From: Pseudomaricurvus sp965656525
GTDB taxonomy: Bacteria > Pseudomonadota > Gammaproteobacteria > Pseudomonadales > Cellvibrionaceae
Direction of reading: 5' to 3'
DNA length: 64,000 nt
Assembly (NCBI GenBank): GCA_965656525.1
Contig: CBFHKY010000008.1
Location: 62,001-126,000, forward strand
The notes beneath the pieces were generated by a model that saw only the letters and a list, made by a program, of their open reading frames with translations, did not search any database and was not told the DNA's origin. Both the position numbers and the translations under genes were made by a program. Below are positions 60,849 through 64,000 of the stretch, in pieces; within the stretch, counting starts at the first letter, position 1; each line of letters starts with the position of its first letter.

Positions 60849-62804
60849 TTATAAGTGGCGCACCTCAACCGCTTTGATATCGTCATCAACATCGAAACCA
60901 AACACTTGGCCATAAAAGCTCCATTCGGCTTCTAGGCTGCGCTGAATGGCTTCGGCGCCTCTAAAGCCGTGGCCTTCGCCTTTGAAAGGCACATAGGCGA
61001 CGGGGATTTGTTTCTCATCCAGTGCCGCGACCATTGCCTCCGCTTGATTGGGGGGAACCACTTTGTCATCCAAGCCTTGAAAAAAGATCACAGGGCAACT
61101 CAGTTTATCGGCGTGGTGAATGGGCGAGCGCTGGTGATAGAGTGCTTGTTGTTGTGGGTATGGGCCCACCAAACTGTCGAGATAACGAGCCTCAAATTTA
61201 TGGGTGTCAGTGGCCAATGTTTTTAAATCTCCGATCCCATACAAACTGGCCCCAGCGGTAAAGCGATTGCTAAACGTAAGCGCCGCCAACACGGTATAGC
61301 CTCCGGCACTAGAGCCGCGAATGGCAATTTTATCTTTATCCACTTTGCCTAGGTCGATAAGGTGATCGGCGGCGGCGCAGGCGTCTTCTACATCATGTAA
61401 GCCCCAAGCGCCGTTCAGCTGTTCGCGGTAGTATCGTCCGTAACCTGTACTGCCCCGATAGTTTACGTCCACTACGGCAAAGCCACGACTGGTCCAGTAT
61501 TGTATTTTTAAATTGAGTCCAGTTTCGGTAGCACCAGTAGGGCCGCCATGGCACATCACAATTAAAGGTGGTAGATCCGAATCAGGTCCACAGTGTTCTG
61601 GATTGGTGGGTGGGTAATAAAACCCGTGTGCTCTTGCCGTTCCCTCGCCAGTGGTGAACGTCATGGGCTGTGCAAGACTGATCCACTCGCTAGGCAGCGG
61701 ATTGCTGCTGGATTTGGCGATGCTGCGCATGTGTCCGCCATCGAATTGGATGAGCTGTGGTGCAGTGGTGGCACTTGCGGCCAAGAATAAAGCGCGTCCT
61801 TGGCGGCACTGAATTTGGCTCACGGTGGTGAACGGGCTTTCCTGCGGTGTAATCGTGTGAGTGGTGGTATCGATAATGGCTAACTGCCATTGGCCGCGCT
61901 GACTGTAGCAGGCCAGTATGTCGGTCGTGGATAAAAATCCATAAGTGGACATGCCGAAAACCCACTGCGGTGTGGCGAATTCGGCATTCATTGTGGTAAT
62001 TGCTTCCAAAGGCTGTTGCGGGTGTTTTGGGTTGCAGCGATACAGATTCCACCAATCGTTACGGTCGGAGACCAGAAACAACTGGTTGTCTGGGCTCCAC
62101 TGTGGTTGAAAAACCGATTCCGCTTCAAAGCCGGCAACAATCATCGGGGCAATGGGTTGACCGTCGTCGCCGAGCGTCGCCAGCCAGCACTGGCTACTGT
62201 CCCAGGGCATGTGTGGGTGATCCCAGCTCAGCCAACTGATGTATTCGCCATTGGGGGACACCCGAGGGTTCGAAAAAAAGTCATGCCCCTTCACCAGTAC
62301 ATTAATATTGCCGCTGGTTAAATCGATGCAGATCAGTTCATTGGTTTCTTCCCCTGCCTCACCGGCTTGTTTTGCACGATGGTCTTCTCTGACCGCTAAC
62401 ACTCGGTTGCGCGTGGCATCCCAGTGCAGATCGGCGTAGCGATAAGCGCCAATGGGGGTGAGTGCTCTGGCTGAATTGTGTTTCCATTCGTAGATTCGTT
62501 GATTTTGTCCGTCGACATAAAACAGACCTGCGGCGCAAGCCAGATAACTGGCGCCACCATACTCATGGGCTCTACTGTGCACGCTAATGGTACTGGGTAA
62601 AACTTCGATAGGTTCTTGGTTGTCGTGGGCTTGCTGCATCAGCACGCAGCGGCCTTTTTCAGACGGCCGAGACTCAATCCAATAGCTGGCGCTGTCAGTG
62701 ATCTGGGGCTCCCCCAAACGTACACTTTTGCTGGTGAGTTGAGTGGCATGAATGGCGGAAGGCCAGCTGCCGTATGGACGCTCTACTACGTAATGACTGC
62801 TCAT
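60849..62804 (-). CDS. S9 family serine peptidase (prolyl-oligopeptidase type)
   Basis: A 651-residue acylaminoacyl-/dipeptidyl-peptidase-like protein. An N-terminal beta-propeller (about 1-380) covers the active site. The C-terminal alpha/beta-hydrolase has the nucleophile serine in GSSAGGYT, the HGGPTGATE oxyanion region, an Asp in GLDDKVVPPNQAE, and the catalytic His of GEGHGF. There is no signal peptide, so it is cytosolic. It would cut short peptides. It faces greB and is divergent from tilS. Confidence 0.9.
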   Translation of the reverse strand: MSSHYVVERPYGSWPSAIHATQLTSKSVRLGEPQITDSASYWIESRPSEKGRCVLMQQAHDNQEPIEVLPSTISVHSRAHEYGGASYLACAAGLFYVDGQNQRIYEWKHNSARALTPIGAYRYADLHWDATRNRVLAVREDHRAKQAGEAGEETNELICIDLTSGNINVLVKGHDFFSNPRVSPNGEYISWLSWDHPHMPWDSSQCWLATLGDDGQPIAPMIVAGFEAESVFQPQWSPDNQLFLVSDRNDWWNLYRCNPKHPQQPLEAITTMNAEFATPQWVFGMSTYGFLSTTDILACYSQRGQWQLAIIDTTTHTITPQESPFTTVSQIQCRQGRALFLAASATTAPQLIQFDGGHMRSIAKSSSNPLPSEWISLAQPMTFTTGEGTARAHGFYYPPTNPEHCGPDSDLPPLIVMCHGGPTGATETGLNLKIQYWTSRGFAVVDVNYRGSTGYGRYYREQLNGAWGLHDVEDACAAADHLIDLGKVDKDKIAIRGSSAGGYTVLAALTFSNRFTAGASLYGIGDLKTLATDTHKFEARYLDSLVGPYPQQQALYHQRSPIHHADKLSCPVIFFQGLDDKVVPPNQAEAMVAALDEKQIPVAYVPFKGEGHGFRGAEAIQRSLEAEWSFYGQVFGFDVDDDIKAVEVRHL

Positions 62805-62925
62805 AAACGCTACGATACCTTGTTGCTGTTCAGTTTATCTGCCGCCATTGTAGGGCAGCTGTTAGAATTGTAAAAACGACAGTATTAAATACAGTACTAA
62901 GACGGCGCAGCCTATCGATATTCAG

Positions 62926-64000
62926 ATGACAGACTTGGTTCGTGATTTACAACAAACTCTCGCTACCTATTCCGGTGTTTCTCGCTGGTGGATTGGTTTC
63001 AGTGGCGGATTGGATTCAACCGTGTTGGCGGCCAGTATGGCGGCACTCAAACGGCCAGAACCAGTGCATTGCGTGTACATTAATCACGGCTTGTCGGCGC
63101 ACGCTCAAGCTTGGCAGCAACACTGCGCCGCCATGTGCGCCCAATGGGGGCTGGTGTTTACGGCAATTGATGTGACCGTGGTACCTGCGGGTGAAGGTAT
63201 CGAAGCGGCGGCTAGAGCGGCGCGCTATCAAGCCTTCGCGGAGCTGTTACAAGAAGGTGATGGACTGTTGCTGGGGCACCACCTAGATGACCAAGCCGAA
63301 ACCTTATTACTCAGGTTGATGCGAGGGGCAGGTGTTGACGGTTTAGGAGGAATTCGACCACAGCGCAGGTTGGCTCAGGCGCGTATTTTTCGGCCGCTGT
63401 TGTCATACACGCGCCAGCAGTTAGAAGTTCAGGCCAAGAGTATGAAGTTGCAGTGGATTGAAGACGACAGCAATACCGATCTGCAATTCGATCGCAACTA
63501 CCTTCGCCACGCCGTTATGCCAGCATTGAAAGAACGTTGGCCTAACGTTCAGCGGCAATGGCAGCGTAGCATGGATTTATGCAACCAGACTTCCGAGCTA
63601 CTCTTTGAATTGGCAAAAGAAGATTTGGAGCGAGCCGAGCCAAAACAGGAGGTTCTTGGTCAGAGTCTGGATCTGCCAGCTCTTCGCCGTTTGAGTAGGG
63701 CACGGCGGGCCAATCTATTGCGCTATTGGTTGCTGCAGGCTGAGCAGGGCGTGCCTGAGCAAGCGCACCTAGAGCAACTGGAAATTCAGCTGGTGGGTGG
63801 CCGTGAAGATGCTCAGCCACAGGTGGGGTGGGGTAATGTGCTGCTGCGGCGTTTTCAAGATCGACTTTACTGGCTGCCGGCGGTGGCGCAAGCGCCTTCT
63901 GAAGCTATTCATTGGAACGGACAAACCCCTCTGCGCTGGGGGGATTGGTTGCTGACACTTGAGCCTGTACCCTCCGGTGGATGGAGTCTGCCCCCTGAGG
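62926..64000 (+). CDS. tilS: tRNA(Ile)-lysidine synthetase TilS, 3' end beyond window
   Basis: TilS adds lysine to C34 of tRNA-Ile2 so that it reads AUA. The frame runs from ATG 62926 to the window edge without a stop (358 codons visible). The N-terminal PP-loop SGGLDSTVLA, the segment LGHHLDDQAETLLLRLMRGAGVDGLGG, and the LLSYTRQQLE region are typical; DDSNTDLQFDRNYLRH is the tRNA-contact motif. The C-terminal domain is only partly visible. It lies far from accA, its usual neighbour in many relatives. Confidence 0.95.
   Translation, partial: MTDLVRDLQQTLATYSGVSRWWIGFSGGLDSTVLAASMAALKRPEPVHCVYINHGLSAHAQAWQQHCAAMCAQWGLVFTAIDVTVVPAGEGIEAAARAARYQAFAELLQEGDGLLLGHHLDDQAETLLLRLMRGAGVDGLGGIRPQRRLAQARIFRPLLSYTRQQLEVQAKSMKLQWIEDDSNTDLQFDRNYLRHAVMPALKERWPNVQRQWQRSMDLCNQTSELLFELAKEDLERAEPKQEVLGQSLDLPALRRLSRARRANLLRYWLLQAEQGVPEQAHLEQLEIQLVGGREDAQPQVGWGNVLLRRFQDRLYWLPAVAQAPSEAIHWNGQTPLRWGDWLLTLEPVPSGGWSLPPE

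Overview
The window is a near-continuous stretch of chromosome from a gammaproteobacterium, with about 55 genes on both strands and moderate GC content. The order ruvC-ruvA-ruvB-ybgC-tolQRAB-pal-cpoB-queE-queC-tRNA(Lys), followed by nadA, bepA-tusA-perM and dapA-bamC-MBL hydrolase, follows the Pseudomonas-type arrangement as I remember it. FabV, MiaE, a fused glucosylglycerol-phosphate synthase and a Rieske catabolic cluster suggest a free-living, probably marine or saline Pseudomonadales/Cellvibrionales-like bacterium. The taxon is inferred from gene content only. Two runs of N (29786-29885 and 44815-44913) are assembly gaps.

Layout. 1-9.2 kb: Holliday-junction resolution (RuvCAB), the Tol-Pal envelope system, two queuosine-precursor genes and two identical tandem tRNA-Lys genes. 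9.3-16.3 kb: nadA, an HDOD protein, dnaE, accA. 16.4-22 kb: small membrane proteins of unknown function, a YciH/SUI1 factor, a voltage-gated K+ channel with a C-terminal zinc ribbon, an LpxH-like phosphoesterase, a serine beta-lactamase-like hydrolase and slyX. 22-31.2 kb: a PAS-GGDEF-EAL protein, BepA, a TusA protein with a Pro/Glu-rich N-terminal arm, a PerM permease and a secreted M16 protease split by a gap. 31.2-41.3 kb: pyruvate dehydrogenase aceE-aceF, a stand-alone EAL protein, a glycosyltransferase-like protein beside MiaE, FabV and an MBL hydrolase. 41.4-47.8 kb: dapA, bamC, a second MBL hydrolase, a PilZ protein, a leucine-rich lipoprotein, an OmpA-type lipoprotein and rsmJ. 47.8-52.9 kb: an 850-base non-coding region, then an MFS transporter and a fused phosphatase/glucosylglycerol-phosphate synthase, which is an osmoadaptation locus. 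53-60.1 kb: a catabolic gene cluster. 60.3-64 kb: greB, an S9 peptidase and the start of tilS.

The most interesting part is 53.0-60.1 kb. A divergently transcribed TetR regulator carrying an N-terminal SnoaL/NTF2-like domain faces an apparent four-gene operon: short-chain dehydrogenase, a Rieske oxygenase with about 150 extra N-terminal residues, an AMP-forming acyl-CoA synthetase-like ligase, and a flavoprotein dehydrogenase. The intergenic region holds a 16-base near-perfect palindrome suited to be the TetR operator. The genes could hydroxylate, oxidise, activate and desaturate a hydrophobic or cyclic organic acid. The substrate cannot be read from the sequence, and I do not recognise the cluster as a described pathway.

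Second in interest is the osmolyte locus. The fused enzyme would make glucosylglycerol in one polypeptide, and two palindromes lie in the unusually long non-coding region upstream. Three c-di-GMP proteins (GGDEF-EAL, EAL, PilZ) are scattered through the window. Most other genes are ordinary housekeeping genes.
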